Below are positions 15,732 to 23,691 of a DNA stretch of 29,173 nt, in pieces. The stretch spans positions 1 to 29,173 of the forward strand of contig CAKZXL010000369.1 of NCBI GenBank assembly GCA_937883885.1. Reading direction: 5' to 3'. Source of the stretch: an uncultured Aquincola sp. (GTDB lineage Bacteria; Pseudomonadota; Gammaproteobacteria; Burkholderiales; Burkholderiaceae). The position numbers and the translations under genes were made by a program. The notes beneath the pieces are model-generated. The model ran no database searches and was not told the DNA's origin. It saw nothing but the letters and a program-made list of their open reading frames with translations. How positions within the stretch are numbered: the first letter of the stretch is position 1; every line of letters starts with the position of its first letter.

Positions 15732-17322
15732 CGAATTGACCGGCAAACCGAAGTTCGACCAGCGCCTGCGAGAGGCCCTGGTGGAACTGCTGGAAAACGC
15801 CCACAGCCTCGACCTGGTGCAGGCGCTGGCGCCCAAGGAGCGCGAGGCCGTGCTGTCCCATGCCCGCCTGCTGGGCTGGCAGGCGCCGATTGCACTGGTG
15901 ACGGCGCATGAGGCGGCCGACCTGGTGTGCCGCGGCCATGCGCAGGCCTTCGAGGCGCTGGTCACGCTCACCCAGTTCTGCTACGGCAATGCCACGCTGC
16001 CCGACTTCTGCCAGTTGCACGACGCGCTGCGCTCGTCGGTGCTGCATCCCAAGGTCAATGCGGCGGTCGAGACCATGGCCGCCGCTGCGCCGCAAGCCCG
16101 GCTGCGCGACCAGGCGCGCGACACCGGCCGCATGGCCTTCGTGGTCAGCAGCCTGATCCGCGGCTCGGGCACCACCTACGTCATCCGCGCGCTGATCCCG
16201 GCGCTGGCGGCGATGGGCTGGGAAATGGCCATCTACCCCACCTTGCTGCTCGACGCCACCGACGAAGAAGTGGCGGAAGAACTGCGCGCCGCCGGCGTGA
16301 CCATCCACCGCCCGCCGGCGGCCAGCGAGAACCCGCTGCCGATCGCGGCCTGGATCGCCGACCACCTGCAGGCGCACCCGGTGGATGCGGTGGTGCACTA
16401 CGTGTGGCCCAACGACTACGTGAGCAAGCTCGTGGGCAACTGGCGATGCGCACCGGTGCAGGTGTTCGTCAACCACACCTGCGACCAGCCGACCGGCAAC
16501 TTCGACCTCAAGCTGGGCTACTCCGGCGACTACCGCGGCCACCACCAGGCTGATCGCTACGTCACCATGCCCAACTGCAGCGTGCGCGCCTCGCAGGCCC
16601 GCAAGGCGCAGCCGTTCAGCCGCCAGCAGTGGAAGCTGCCGGCCGATGCCTTGCTGCTGGCCACCTTCAGCCGCCTGGCCAAGTGCGTGGACGCGCCTTT
16701 CCTGGAAGCGATGTGCAGCGTGCTGCGCGCCAACCCGTCGGTCATCTGGCTGCTGGTGGGCGAACGCGATCCCTCGAGCGAAGTGCAGATCAACGCACAC
16801 CTCGAACGTGCAGGCGTGCAGTCGCAGGTGGCCTACACCGGCTTCATGTACGACATGGACTATTTCCGCCTGCTCAAGACGGTCGACCTCTACTGCGACA
16901 CCATCACCTGGATGGGCGGCCAGACGGTGGCCGATGCCGTCGTCTGCGGCCTGGCGGTGGTGTGCTGCGCACCGGCCGCCAGCGCCGCGCTGGCGCCGCA
17001 TGCCAACAACTCGACCGTGCTGGCCAGTGCGCTGCTGGCGCCCGACTCGCTGGTGGCCCAGGCCGGTGACGCGCAGGACTATGCACGCCTGGCGCAGGCC
17101 TACATCGACGACGCGGACCTGCGCGCCCGTGCCGGCCAGCTCAACGCCGCCAGCGTGCAGGGCGACGCCTGGGAGGCCTACGTGCGGCGCTTCGACGAGG
17201 AGATCCGCAGCGCCTACCAGCGCAAGAAGGCGGCGCAGTCGCCGGCCGCGCCGTCGGGCGAAGGCCGCTCCGACATCGACACGCTCAAGGCACTGTTCCC
17301 CGCGGCGGCGCACGCGTTCTGA
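15724..17322 (+). CDS. glycosyltransferase (GT-B, OGT-like C-terminal half)
   Basis: A 532-residue protein from the ATG at 15724, with GGCGAGG six bases upstream; an in-frame GTG lies at 15718. Residues 1-130 are helical and unassigned. Residues about 135-290 form a first Rossmann half (AFVVSSLIRGSGTTYVIRALIP; DAVVHYVWPNDY). Residues about 305-480 form a nucleotide-sugar half (LLATFSRLAKCVDAPFLEAM; PSVIWLLVGERDPS; DLYCDTITWMGGQTVADAVVCGL). The last segment resembles the donor-site region of GT41/OGT and HMW1C-like enzymes. It overlaps wecE by eight bases, so it probably transfers the sugar made by this operon. A charged tail ends DIDTLKALFPAAAHAF. Specific donor and acceptor are unknown. Confidence 0.8.
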   Translation: MPDELTGKPKFDQRLREALVELLENAHSLDLVQALAPKEREAVLSHARLLGWQAPIALVTAHEAADLVCRGHAQAFEALVTLTQFCYGNATLPDFCQLHDALRSSVLHPKVNAAVETMAAAAPQARLRDQARDTGRMAFVVSSLIRGSGTTYVIRALIPALAAMGWEMAIYPTLLLDATDEEVAEELRAAGVTIHRPPAASENPLPIAAWIADHLQAHPVDAVVHYVWPNDYVSKLVGNWRCAPVQVFVNHTCDQPTGNFDLKLGYSGDYRGHHQADRYVTMPNCSVRASQARKAQPFSRQQWKLPADALLLATFSRLAKCVDAPFLEAMCSVLRANPSVIWLLVGERDPSSEVQINAHLERAGVQSQVAYTGFMYDMDYFRLLKTVDLYCDTITWMGGQTVADAVVCGLAVVCCAPAASAALAPHANNSTVLASALLAPDSLVAQAGDAQDYARLAQAYIDDADLRARAGQLNAASVQGDAWEAYVRRFDEEIRSAYQRKKAAQSPAAPSGEGRSDIDTLKALFPAAAHAF

Positions 17323-17331
17323 GGACAGACA

Positions 17332-17346
17332 CCGGCCGAGGGCCGG
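17332..17346 (+). terminator. hairpin after the glycan operon
   Basis: CCGGCC (17332-17337) and GGCCGG (17341-17346) form a GC-only stem ten bases after the glycosyltransferase stop. There is no T-run, so it is either a weak terminator or an mRNA 3'-end structure. Confidence 0.35.
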
Positions 17347-17356
17347 CCTTCACTGG

Positions 17357-17686
17357 ATGATGGCCCTCACTCAGCTGGACGCGGTGCCCATCGCCGGCAC
17401 CCAGGTCCAGGCCAGCGCCAAGACGACCGATGAAGCCGAGGTCACCCAGCCGGAGCTGGGCAAGCCCAAGGGCGGGCGCTACATGCGCAAGTTCGAGGTG
17501 CCCGAGGACCAGGCGAACGGGCTCCTGCCGGTGATCCAGGCAGTGGGCGACACCCTCGATGCAGCTGGGGCTGCTTTTGCGCCCAGGTTGCAAGCCATGA
17601 CCACGACATCGTCCACGCCGGTGGACGATCCGTCCATCACTTCATCAGCGAAGCAAACAGGTCGTCGAGCTTGCTCGCGGTGCTGA
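17357..17686 (+). CDS. small hypothetical protein, possibly a truncated remnant
   Basis: A possible 109-residue reading frame in the otherwise gene-free stretch 17323-17636. The first 80 codons (MMALTQLDAVPIAGTQ..., then RYMRKFEVPEDQANGLLPVIQAV) show the GC-rich third positions of real genes. The last 30 codons lose this bias and run 50 bases into the convergent gene, ending RRACSRC. This pattern suggests a gene whose natural end is gone. There is no good ribosome-binding site. I do not recognise the family, and it may not be expressed. Confidence 0.35.
   Translation: MMALTQLDAVPIAGTQVQASAKTTDEAEVTQPELGKPKGGRYMRKFEVPEDQANGLLPVIQAVGDTLDAAGAAFAPRLQAMTTTSSTPVDDPSITSSAKQTGRRACSRC
17608..17629. 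terminator. perfect 9-bp hairpin at the end of the convergent gene
   Basis: ATCGTCCAC (17608-17616) and GTGGACGAT (17621-17629) form a perfect stem with loop GCCG, starting eight bases beyond the stop of the minus-strand gene. It lacks a T-run on either strand and also lies inside the small plus-strand frame. A transcript-end structure for the minus-strand gene is likely. Confidence 0.45.
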
Positions 17687-19286
17687 CCGGCATGGCCACC
17701 GGCGCGGCAGGTGCCGGCATAGGCGCAGGCACGGGGGCCGGCCGGGTGGGCAGCGGCTCGTTCGTGGCGGCGGGCGGCGCCGGCAGCGCGCCCAGGTCGT
17801 CATCTTCCAGCACCAGCCACTCCCTATCCTCATCCAGCCCGCCGAAGTCCGCCTGCATCGTGCGGGCGATGGTGCGTTCGGCCGGGGTGGTGGGCACCTT
17901 GCGCAGGGTCACCTTCATGAAGGCGGCCTGCTCCTTGGCGCAGGGTTGCAGCTGCAGGTCCAGCCAGTGGGCCGAGGCGATGTCGAAGCGGTGCTCGAAC
18001 CAGCCCAGGTACCAGAACCAGCCGGTGTAGTACTGCCACGACTGCTCGTTCAGCGCCCGCAGGTGGGTCGGGTCCTGCCAGGCGGTGGGCGACTTCTCGT
18101 AGGGCACCTCGATCTCGAACTCGCCGCCATCTTTCAGCAGCGCCAGCACGTTGGTCATCAGGCGCGGCAGGTCGGGCACATGCTCGAGCACGTTGTTGGC
18201 ATACACGCGGTCCAGGCTGCCGGCCTGCAGCTGGATGTCGCCACCGCGGCAGCCGGCCACCTGCAGCGGCAGCTCCACCGGCTGGCCCAGGTCCAGCACC
18301 AGGTCGGGCTCGGCCCGCGCCAGGATGTCCACGTTCAGCCAGCCGGGCTTGTAGTCCTTGCCCGAGCCCAGGTTCATCTGCGTCGGCTGCCACGGCGTGG
18401 CCGGCCGCGCCTGGCGCCACACCTGGTGGTAGCCGGCTGCAAAGGCCAGCAGGTCGCCATAGGCCTCCTGCGGGTCATGGCGGCGGAAGGCGGCCAGGCG
18501 GGCCTGCGCTTCCTCGAAGAAGGCCGGCGTGTTGAAGCGCTGGCGGAAGAAGGTTTCCAGCGACTGGTGTTCATCGAGCCAGAAGACCGACTCTTCGTAC
18601 GCCGCAGGCGCGCTGGTGCGCGACGTGCGCTCCGAGATCACCGGCGTGCCCAGCGACAGGCACTGGAACACGCGCGCCTGCTCGAAGCGGCTGGCCTCGT
18701 AGAAGTGGCAGTTGACCACCGCCTTGGCCTGGCGGATGTACTCGTCGCGCTCGTTCGCGTAGAGCGGATGGTCGAACACCGCCACGGTGGCACCGCAGGC
18801 TTCCACCCGTTCCAGGAAGGCCTTGCGGCGCTGGTTGATGCTGCCGAAGAACAGCAGGTCGATCGGCCGTTCTGCCAGCGGCAGCGGCTCCTGGGTCTGC
18901 AGGTAAGGCGCGTGCAGGAAAGGCACCAGCGGCACGTCGCCCACGTTCTCGGCATAAGCGGCCACGTTGTCGGCGTCGTAGTCGACCACGGCCGATTGGC
19001 GCAGCAGCGCCAGGTAGGCCGGATCGACGGCGGCGCCGCCGTCGCCCAGCTGTTCCAGGTTCACGAAGACGCAGGCATGGCGCTCGGTCCAGTCGGCCGG
19101 AAAGCCGAGGTGGGCGCCGAACACGAAGTTGACGGCGTCTTCGCGCAGTCGGTTCTTGCTGATGCTCACCTGCGCGCCGAAGCGTCGGAACTGGTGGCGG
19201 AAGTAGCGTGCGTGATCGACGAACGCCAGCGAGTGCACATAGCCGGCAGGCTGCATGATGGCGATGTGGACCGAAGGCAGTTGCAT
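17637..19286 (-). CDS. glycosyltransferase-methyltransferase fusion
   Basis: A 549-residue two-domain protein. Residues about 5-290 look like a GT-B glycosyltransferase of the CgeB-like kind: DLLFFGSINQRRKAFLERVE at 143-162, then CHFYEASRFEQARVFQCLSLGTPVISE at about 193-219, where the Glu-containing loop would bind the nucleotide. Residues about 303-465 are a class I SAM methyltransferase (MNLGSGKDYKPGWLNVDI at 304-321, NNVLEHVPDLPRLM at 364-377, LLKDGGEFEIEVPYEK). A Pro/Ala-rich linker (about 502-535) leads to a short helix SKLDDLFASLMK. It converges on the glycan operon and probably adds and methylates a sugar of the same glycan. Upstream, TAAAGT (complement of 19326-19331) may be a -10 box. 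Confidence 0.82.
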   Translation of the reverse strand: MQLPSVHIAIMQPAGYVHSLAFVDHARYFRHQFRRFGAQVSISKNRLREDAVNFVFGAHLGFPADWTERHACVFVNLEQLGDGGAAVDPAYLALLRQSAVVDYDADNVAAYAENVGDVPLVPFLHAPYLQTQEPLPLAERPIDLLFFGSINQRRKAFLERVEACGATVAVFDHPLYANERDEYIRQAKAVVNCHFYEASRFEQARVFQCLSLGTPVISERTSRTSAPAAYEESVFWLDEHQSLETFFRQRFNTPAFFEEAQARLAAFRRHDPQEAYGDLLAFAAGYHQVWRQARPATPWQPTQMNLGSGKDYKPGWLNVDILARAEPDLVLDLGQPVELPLQVAGCRGGDIQLQAGSLDRVYANNVLEHVPDLPRLMTNVLALLKDGGEFEIEVPYEKSPTAWQDPTHLRALNEQSWQYYTGWFWYLGWFEHRFDIASAHWLDLQLQPCAKEQAAFMKVTLRKVPTTPAERTIARTMQADFGGLDEDREWLVLEDDDLGALPAPPAATNEPLPTRPAPVPAPMPAPAAPVAMPVSTASKLDDLFASLMK

Positions 19287-19407
19287 GGCGTGATTCGGTT
19301 GATGCGCGAAAGCGCGGGTGCCCAGACTTTAGGCAGCCAGCCCGCCACGCATGACGCGATCAACGCCTGAATCGGCCCGCTTCTCCTGCCGCCACCGCCA
19401 CCCGGCA

Positions 19408-20754
19408 CTACCGCAGCGAAGCCAGCACCCGATCCACCATCACCCCCGACTGGCCCAGGTAGTTGGCGGGGTCCAGCATGGCCTGCAGGGCCGCGCGGTC
19501 CACGTGGGGCGTGATCTCGGGGTGGGCGGCCAGCAGGTCCAGCAGCGGCTTTTTCTCGGCAATCGCCTGGCGGCACAGGTCGTACACCAGGTCGTGGGCG
19601 TACTCGCGGCCGATGTAGGGGCCCAGGCCCATCATCACCGCCTCGCTCATCACCAGGCCTTCGGTCAGGTCGACGTTGCGGCGCATCGCGGCGGCGTCCA
19701 CCTGCAGGCCTTCCAGCACGAAGCGGCTTTGCTTGAGCGCGCCGGCCAGCAGGCAGAAGGCCTCGGGCAGCACGATCCATTCGATTTCCCAGGGGCCGGT
19801 GCTGCGCTCATGGTCGGCCACCATCGCGTCCATCAGCGCCGCGGCCTGCTGGCGCAGCACGCTGATGGCGGCATGGATGTAGCAGCTGCTGATGGGGTTG
19901 CGCTTTTGCGGCATGGTGCTGCTGCTGCCGCGGCCGTGGTGGTAGGGCTCGTACACCTCGCCCACCTCGGTCTGCATCATCAGCTTGACGTCCATGCTGA
20001 GCTTGCCCAGCGTGCCGCCCACCAGCCCCATGAAGGCGCCCACCTCGGCGATGTTGTCGCGGATGGTGTGCCAGGCGATCAGCGGCTGCTTGAGCCCCAG
20101 TTCGGCGCACAGGCCGGCCTGGGTCTCCATCGCGCCCTTGTCCAGAGAGGCCAGCGTGCCGGCCGCGCCGGCGAATTCGCCCACCAGCACCCGCTCCTTC
20201 AGCTGCGCCAGTCGCTCGCGGTGGCGTTCGATGGCCGACAGCAGCCCGGCCATCTTGTAGCCGAAGGTCACGGGGATGGCCTGCTGCAGGTTGCTGCGGC
20301 CGATCATCGGCGTGTCGCGGTGCTCCCGCGCCAGCCTGGCCATCGCGGCCGAGATGGCGGCCAGCTCGCCGTCGATCAGCGCCAGGCCCTCGCGGATCTG
20401 CAGCACGGTGGCGGTGTCGGTGATGTCCTGGGTGGTGGCGCCCCAGTGCACGAACTCGCCCAGCTTGTCGCGGCACAGCTGGTTGACCTGCGTGACCACG
20501 CCCAGGATGGGGTAGCCGATGCGCTCGGTCTGCTGGCGCAGCCGCGCCATGTCGATCTGATCCAGCGTGCAGTGGCTGACGATCTCGTCGGCCGCCTCCT
20601 GCGGGATCAGGCCCAGCCGGGCCTGGACGATGGCCAGCGCGCGCTCGATGTCGAGGTACTTCTGCGTGCGGTTCTCGTCGGACCAGACGTGGCGCATCTC
20701 TTCGGTGGAAAAGATGCCCTGGAAGATTTTGGAATCGATGATGGAAGCGGCCAT
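19408..20754 (-). CDS. class II fumarase/aspartase-superfamily enzyme; candidate trans-aconitate decarboxylase
   Basis: A 448-residue member of the superfamily of adenylosuccinate lyase and 3-carboxymuconate cycloisomerase. The C-terminal catalytic loop is SSSTMPQKRNP (277-287, likely catalytic Ser278), and HWGATTQDITDT (103-114) is the conserved second region. The usual G-R-T-H-x-Q stretch instead reads GRSNLQQ (152-158), with Asn155 in place of the catalytic-region His. That argues against a housekeeping purB. AGAGGAGA precedes the ATG at 20754. As last gene of an operon with PrpF, CoA transferase, hydratase and CitE, it may act on a C5/C6 di- or tricarboxylate. Ustilago maydis Tad1, which makes itaconate from trans-aconitate, is in this superfamily. 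Assignment of that reaction is inference. Confidence 0.8.
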   Translation of the reverse strand: MAASIIDSKIFQGIFSTEEMRHVWSDENRTQKYLDIERALAIVQARLGLIPQEAADEIVSHCTLDQIDMARLRQQTERIGYPILGVVTQVNQLCRDKLGEFVHWGATTQDITDTATVLQIREGLALIDGELAAISAAMARLAREHRDTPMIGRSNLQQAIPVTFGYKMAGLLSAIERHRERLAQLKERVLVGEFAGAAGTLASLDKGAMETQAGLCAELGLKQPLIAWHTIRDNIAEVGAFMGLVGGTLGKLSMDVKLMMQTEVGEVYEPYHHGRGSSSTMPQKRNPISSCYIHAAISVLRQQAAALMDAMVADHERSTGPWEIEWIVLPEAFCLLAGALKQSRFVLEGLQVDAAAMRRNVDLTEGLVMSEAVMMGLGPYIGREYAHDLVYDLCRQAIAEKKPLLDLLAAHPEITPHVDRAALQAMLDPANYLGQSGVMVDRVLASLR

Positions 20755-20788
20755 GGGTTGTCTCCTCTTGAAGGTGGATCGGGGCCGG

Positions 20789-21604
20789 TCAGCGGCCGGC
20801 GCGCGCCAGCGTGCGCTGCGCCTGCAGCACCACCGGCCGGTCGACCATGCGGCCATCGAGCCGCGCCGCGCCGGGCGAAGCGGCGTCCGCCGCGATCACG
20901 CGGGCGGCCCAGGCCAGGGCCTCGGGGCTGGGTGCCAGCGCGGCATGCAGCGGCGCCACTTGGTCGGGGTGGATGCACAGCTTGGCGCCGAAGCCGCGGC
21001 GCAGCGCCCAGGTGGTGTCGGCCTGCAGGCGGGCGGCATCGCCCAGCTGCGGCGTGACGCCGGCCACCGGCGCCGCGCAAGCGGCCAGGCGCGAGGCCAG
21101 CACCAGCTGCGCGGCGGCCTGGTCCAGCGGCGCCAGGTCGGCTTCCAGGTCCAGGCCCAGGTCCAGCGCGTAGTCCAGCGTGCCGAACACCAGGCGCTGC
21201 ACGCCCGGCGCGGCGGCCAGCGACGCCGCCTGCGCCACGCCCAACGCGCTTTCGCACAAGGGCAGCAGCGCCATGTTGGGCAGCTGCGCATGCAGCGCGG
21301 CCAGCGTGACGGCGTCTTCGGCCTTGGGCAGCATCAGCGCCGCCAGCGGCAGTGCACGCACCAGGCGCAGGTCTTGTTCATGCTCGGTCGAGCCGACCGC
21401 GTTGATGCGCACCGCGATGCGCGCCGCATCGGCCGCCGGCAGGGCCCGCACCGCCTGGGCAATGGCTTGGCGCGCCGTGGCCTTGGCGCTCTCGGCCACG
21501 GCGTCTTCCAGGTCGAGCACGACCACATCCGCCCCGCTGGCCAGCGCCTTGCCGAAGCGTGCCGGCCGGTCGCCCGGCACGAACAGGTAGCTGCGCGGCT
21601 CCAT
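20789..21604 (-). CDS. CitE-like (HpcH/HpaI family) lyase; candidate citramalyl-CoA lyase
   Basis: A 271-residue TIM-barrel lyase. It starts MEPRSYLFVPGDRPARFGKAL, the typical start of CitE-like proteins. Other family segments are VVVLDLEDAV, VRINAVGS, LMLPKAED, LPLCESALGV (metal-ligand Glu), FGTLDYALDLG (metal-ligand Asp) and KLCIHPDQV near the end. Such enzymes cleave 3-hydroxyacyl-CoAs such as citramalyl-CoA, beta-methylmalyl-CoA or malyl-CoA by retro-Claisen reaction. In this operon, citramalyl-CoA to acetyl-CoA plus pyruvate is the most consistent choice. The ATG at 21604 overlaps the CoA-transferase stop by one base (TGATG). A 34-base gap with a ribosome-binding site separates it from the downstream gene. 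Confidence 0.88.
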   Translation of the reverse strand: MEPRSYLFVPGDRPARFGKALASGADVVVLDLEDAVAESAKATARQAIAQAVRALPAADAARIAVRINAVGSTEHEQDLRLVRALPLAALMLPKAEDAVTLAALHAQLPNMALLPLCESALGVAQAASLAAAPGVQRLVFGTLDYALDLGLDLEADLAPLDQAAAQLVLASRLAACAAPVAGVTPQLGDAARLQADTTWALRRGFGAKLCIHPDQVAPLHAALAPSPEALAWAARVIAADAASPGAARLDGRMVDRPVVLQAQRTLARAGR

Positions 21605-22785
21605 CAGATGGCTTTCGCTTCGCGCAACGCCGCGATGGCCGCGGCGTCCAGGCCCAGCTCGGCCAGGATGGCGTCGGTGTGCTCGCCCAGCGCGGGCACC
21701 GGGTCCATGCGCGGCTCTTCCTGCCAGCTGCCGGGCGGCAGCAAGGCGGGCAGCGCACCGGCCGGTGAGCCCACCTCGCGCCAGCGGCCGCGGGCCTGCA
21801 GCTGTGGATGGGCCCACACCTCCTGCATGGTGTTCACGCGGGCATTGGCGATCTGCGCGGCTTCCAGCCGCTGGACCACCTGCGGCGCGGTGAGGTGCGC
21901 AAAGGCCTCGACGATGATGGCACGCAGCTCTTCCCGCAGGGCCACGCGCTTCGCATTGCCGGCAAAGCGTTCGTCCTGCGCCAGCGCCGGCTGCTGCAGC
22001 ACGGTCTGGCAAAAGCTCGCCCACTCGCGCTCGTTCTGCAGGCCGAACAGCACGCTGCCGCCATCGGCCCCGGTCGGGAACGGACCATAAGGGTGGATGG
22101 TGGCGTGCGAGGCACCGGTGCGCGGCGGCGGCGGCGCACCATCGAAGGCGTAGTACAGCGGAAAGCTGGTCCACTCGGTCAGCGCTTCCAGCATCGAGAT
22201 GTCGATGTGCCGGCCGCGCCCGGTACGGCCCCGCTCCAGCAGCGCCGCCAGGATGTTGGAGTAGGCGTACATGCCGGCCGAGATGTCGGCGATGGAGGCG
22301 CCGGCCTTGCACGGCTCTTCCGGCGTGCCGGTGACCGAGACGAAGCCCGCCTCGGCCTGGATCAGCAGGTCGTAGGCCTTCTTGTCGCGGTAGGGGCCGT
22401 CGCCGCCATAGCCCGAGATGTCGCAGACGATGAGCGAAGGCTTCTGGGCCGACAGCGCCTCGTAACCCAGGCCCAGCCGGGCCGCGGCGCCGGGCGCCAG
22501 GTTCTGCACCAGCACGTCGGCGTGTTCCAGCACCAGGCGCTGCAGCACTTCGGCCGCGCCGGGGTGCTTGACGTCCAGCGTCAGGCTTTCCTTGCTGCGG
22601 TTGGTCCACACGAAGTGCGAAGCCAGGCCGCGCACCCGCTGGTCGTAGCCGCGCGCAAAGTCGCCCACGCCGGGGCGTTCGATCTTGATCACGCGCGCCC
22701 CCAGGTCGGCCAGCTGGCGGGTGGCGAACGGCGCCGCGATGGCGTGTTCCAGCGTGACGACGGTCAGGCCCTTCAAGGGTTGCAT
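21604..22785 (-). CDS. CaiB/BaiF family III CoA transferase; candidate itaconate/mesaconate CoA transferase
   Basis: A 393-residue class III CoA transferase. It starts MQPLKGLTVVTLEHAIAAPFATRQLADLGARV, with the family's P-x-A-x-x-L-AD-LGA pattern. The catalytic aspartate is Asp139 in KKAYDLLIQAEAG, and the glycine loop CDISGYGGDGPY (121-132) precedes it. The C-terminal domain has NARVNTMQEVWAHPQ, common in the family. Such enzymes move CoA from succinyl-CoA or another acyl-CoA to a carboxylic acid. Between a hydratase and a CitE-like lyase, activation of itaconate or mesaconate is plausible. A GAGGAGA ribosome-binding site lies in the 18-base gap behind the hydratase gene. Confidence 0.9.
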   Translation of the reverse strand: MQPLKGLTVVTLEHAIAAPFATRQLADLGARVIKIERPGVGDFARGYDQRVRGLASHFVWTNRSKESLTLDVKHPGAAEVLQRLVLEHADVLVQNLAPGAAARLGLGYEALSAQKPSLIVCDISGYGGDGPYRDKKAYDLLIQAEAGFVSVTGTPEEPCKAGASIADISAGMYAYSNILAALLERGRTGRGRHIDISMLEALTEWTSFPLYYAFDGAPPPPRTGASHATIHPYGPFPTGADGGSVLFGLQNEREWASFCQTVLQQPALAQDERFAGNAKRVALREELRAIIVEAFAHLTAPQVVQRLEAAQIANARVNTMQEVWAHPQLQARGRWREVGSPAGALPALLPPGSWQEEPRMDPVPALGEHTDAILAELGLDAAAIAALREAKAI

Positions 22786-22803
22786 CAGGTTCTCCTCAGT
22801 GCC

Positions 22804-23691
22804 TCAGCGCAGCGTGGCCACGGCGTCCATCGTCAGCCAGCCTTCATGGTCCTGGGCCCAGAGCCGCACGGTCTTGCCGTCGGCCGATGGCGCGCCGTTG
22901 ACGCGGAAGGGATGCAGGTCGAAGGTGGGCCGCACGGCCTTGAAGCGGAAGCCGGCCACCTCGGCCGCGGGCGCCTGGCGGCGCAGCAAGTCCATCAGCA
23001 GCGTGGCGATCAGCGGGCCGTGCACGATCAGGCCGGGGTAGCCCTCCACCTCGGTCACGTACTTGCGGTCGTAGTGGATGCGGTGGCCGTTGAAGGTCAG
23101 CGCCGAATAGCGGAACAGCAGCACGTCGTCGGGCACGATCTCGCGCTGCCAGGGCGCGCCGGTCTCGGCGGCCTGCGGCGGCGGTGGCACGTCGCCGGGC
23201 TGCTGCGCCGCGCGGTAGACGATGTCGTGGTGCTCGACGATGGCCGGCGCGGTCTCGTCGTTGCGACGCACCTCGTGCCGCACGGTGACGAACACCAGCG
23301 CACCGGTGCGGCCGTGCTTGACCTGCACGTCCTCGATGGTCGAGGTGCGGGCGATGGCGTCACCCACCCGCAGCGGCGCATGGAACGCAAAGCGCCCGCC
23401 CGCCCACATGCGCCGCGGCAGCGGCACCGGTGGCAGAAAACCACCGCGTTTCGCATGGCCGTCGGCACCGATCTCCGACTGGCGATGCCGCGGCAGGAAG
23501 TACAGCCAGTGCCACAGCGGCGGCAGCGGCGTGCCGGCGGGCGCATCGGCCGCCGGGTGGTCCAGCGTGGCGGCCAGCGCCAGCACCGGGGTGGCGCCGA
23601 CCTGGTCGTGCACGGTTTCGCTGCGGCCGATCCAGCCGGCCAGGGTGGAGGCGTCGAGCGCCTCGGTCTCGTGTGGGCTCATCGCTTGCAT
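22804..23691 (-). CDS. MaoC-related hydratase, 3-methylfumaryl-CoA/itaconyl-CoA hydratase type
   Basis: A 295-residue double hot-dog protein. The N-terminal half has the run PLPPLWHWLYFLPRHRQSEIG (55-75), GGFLPPVPLPRRMWAGGR and FHAPLRVGD, which I associate with mesaconyl-C4-CoA (3-methylfumaryl-CoA) hydratases and the itaconyl-CoA hydratase Ich. The C-terminal half has LFRYSALTFNGHRIHYDRKYVTEVEGYPGLIVHGPL, carrying the hydratase-2 Asn-His/Asp type active site. These enzymes add water to give citramalyl-CoA, the substrate of the CitE-like lyase next door. The ATG at 23691 overlaps the porin stop (TGATG); a second in-frame ATG is at 23682. Itaconyl- versus mesaconyl-CoA cannot be decided. Confidence 0.85.
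   Translation of the reverse strand: MQAMSPHETEALDASTLAGWIGRSETVHDQVGATPVLALAATLDHPAADAPAGTPLPPLWHWLYFLPRHRQSEIGADGHAKRGGFLPPVPLPRRMWAGGRFAFHAPLRVGDAIARTSTIEDVQVKHGRTGALVFVTVRHEVRRNDETAPAIVEHHDIVYRAAQQPGDVPPPPQAAETGAPWQREIVPDDVLLFRYSALTFNGHRIHYDRKYVTEVEGYPGLIVHGPLIATLLMDLLRRQAPAAEVAGFRFKAVRPTFDLHPFRVNGAPSADGKTVRLWAQDHEGWLTMDAVATLR

Noticed and set aside
19408..20754. Housekeeping adenylosuccinate lyase (purB)
   Set aside because: It is in a catabolic operon, and the conserved TH of the GRTH motif is SN. It is more likely a divergent member of the superfamily.
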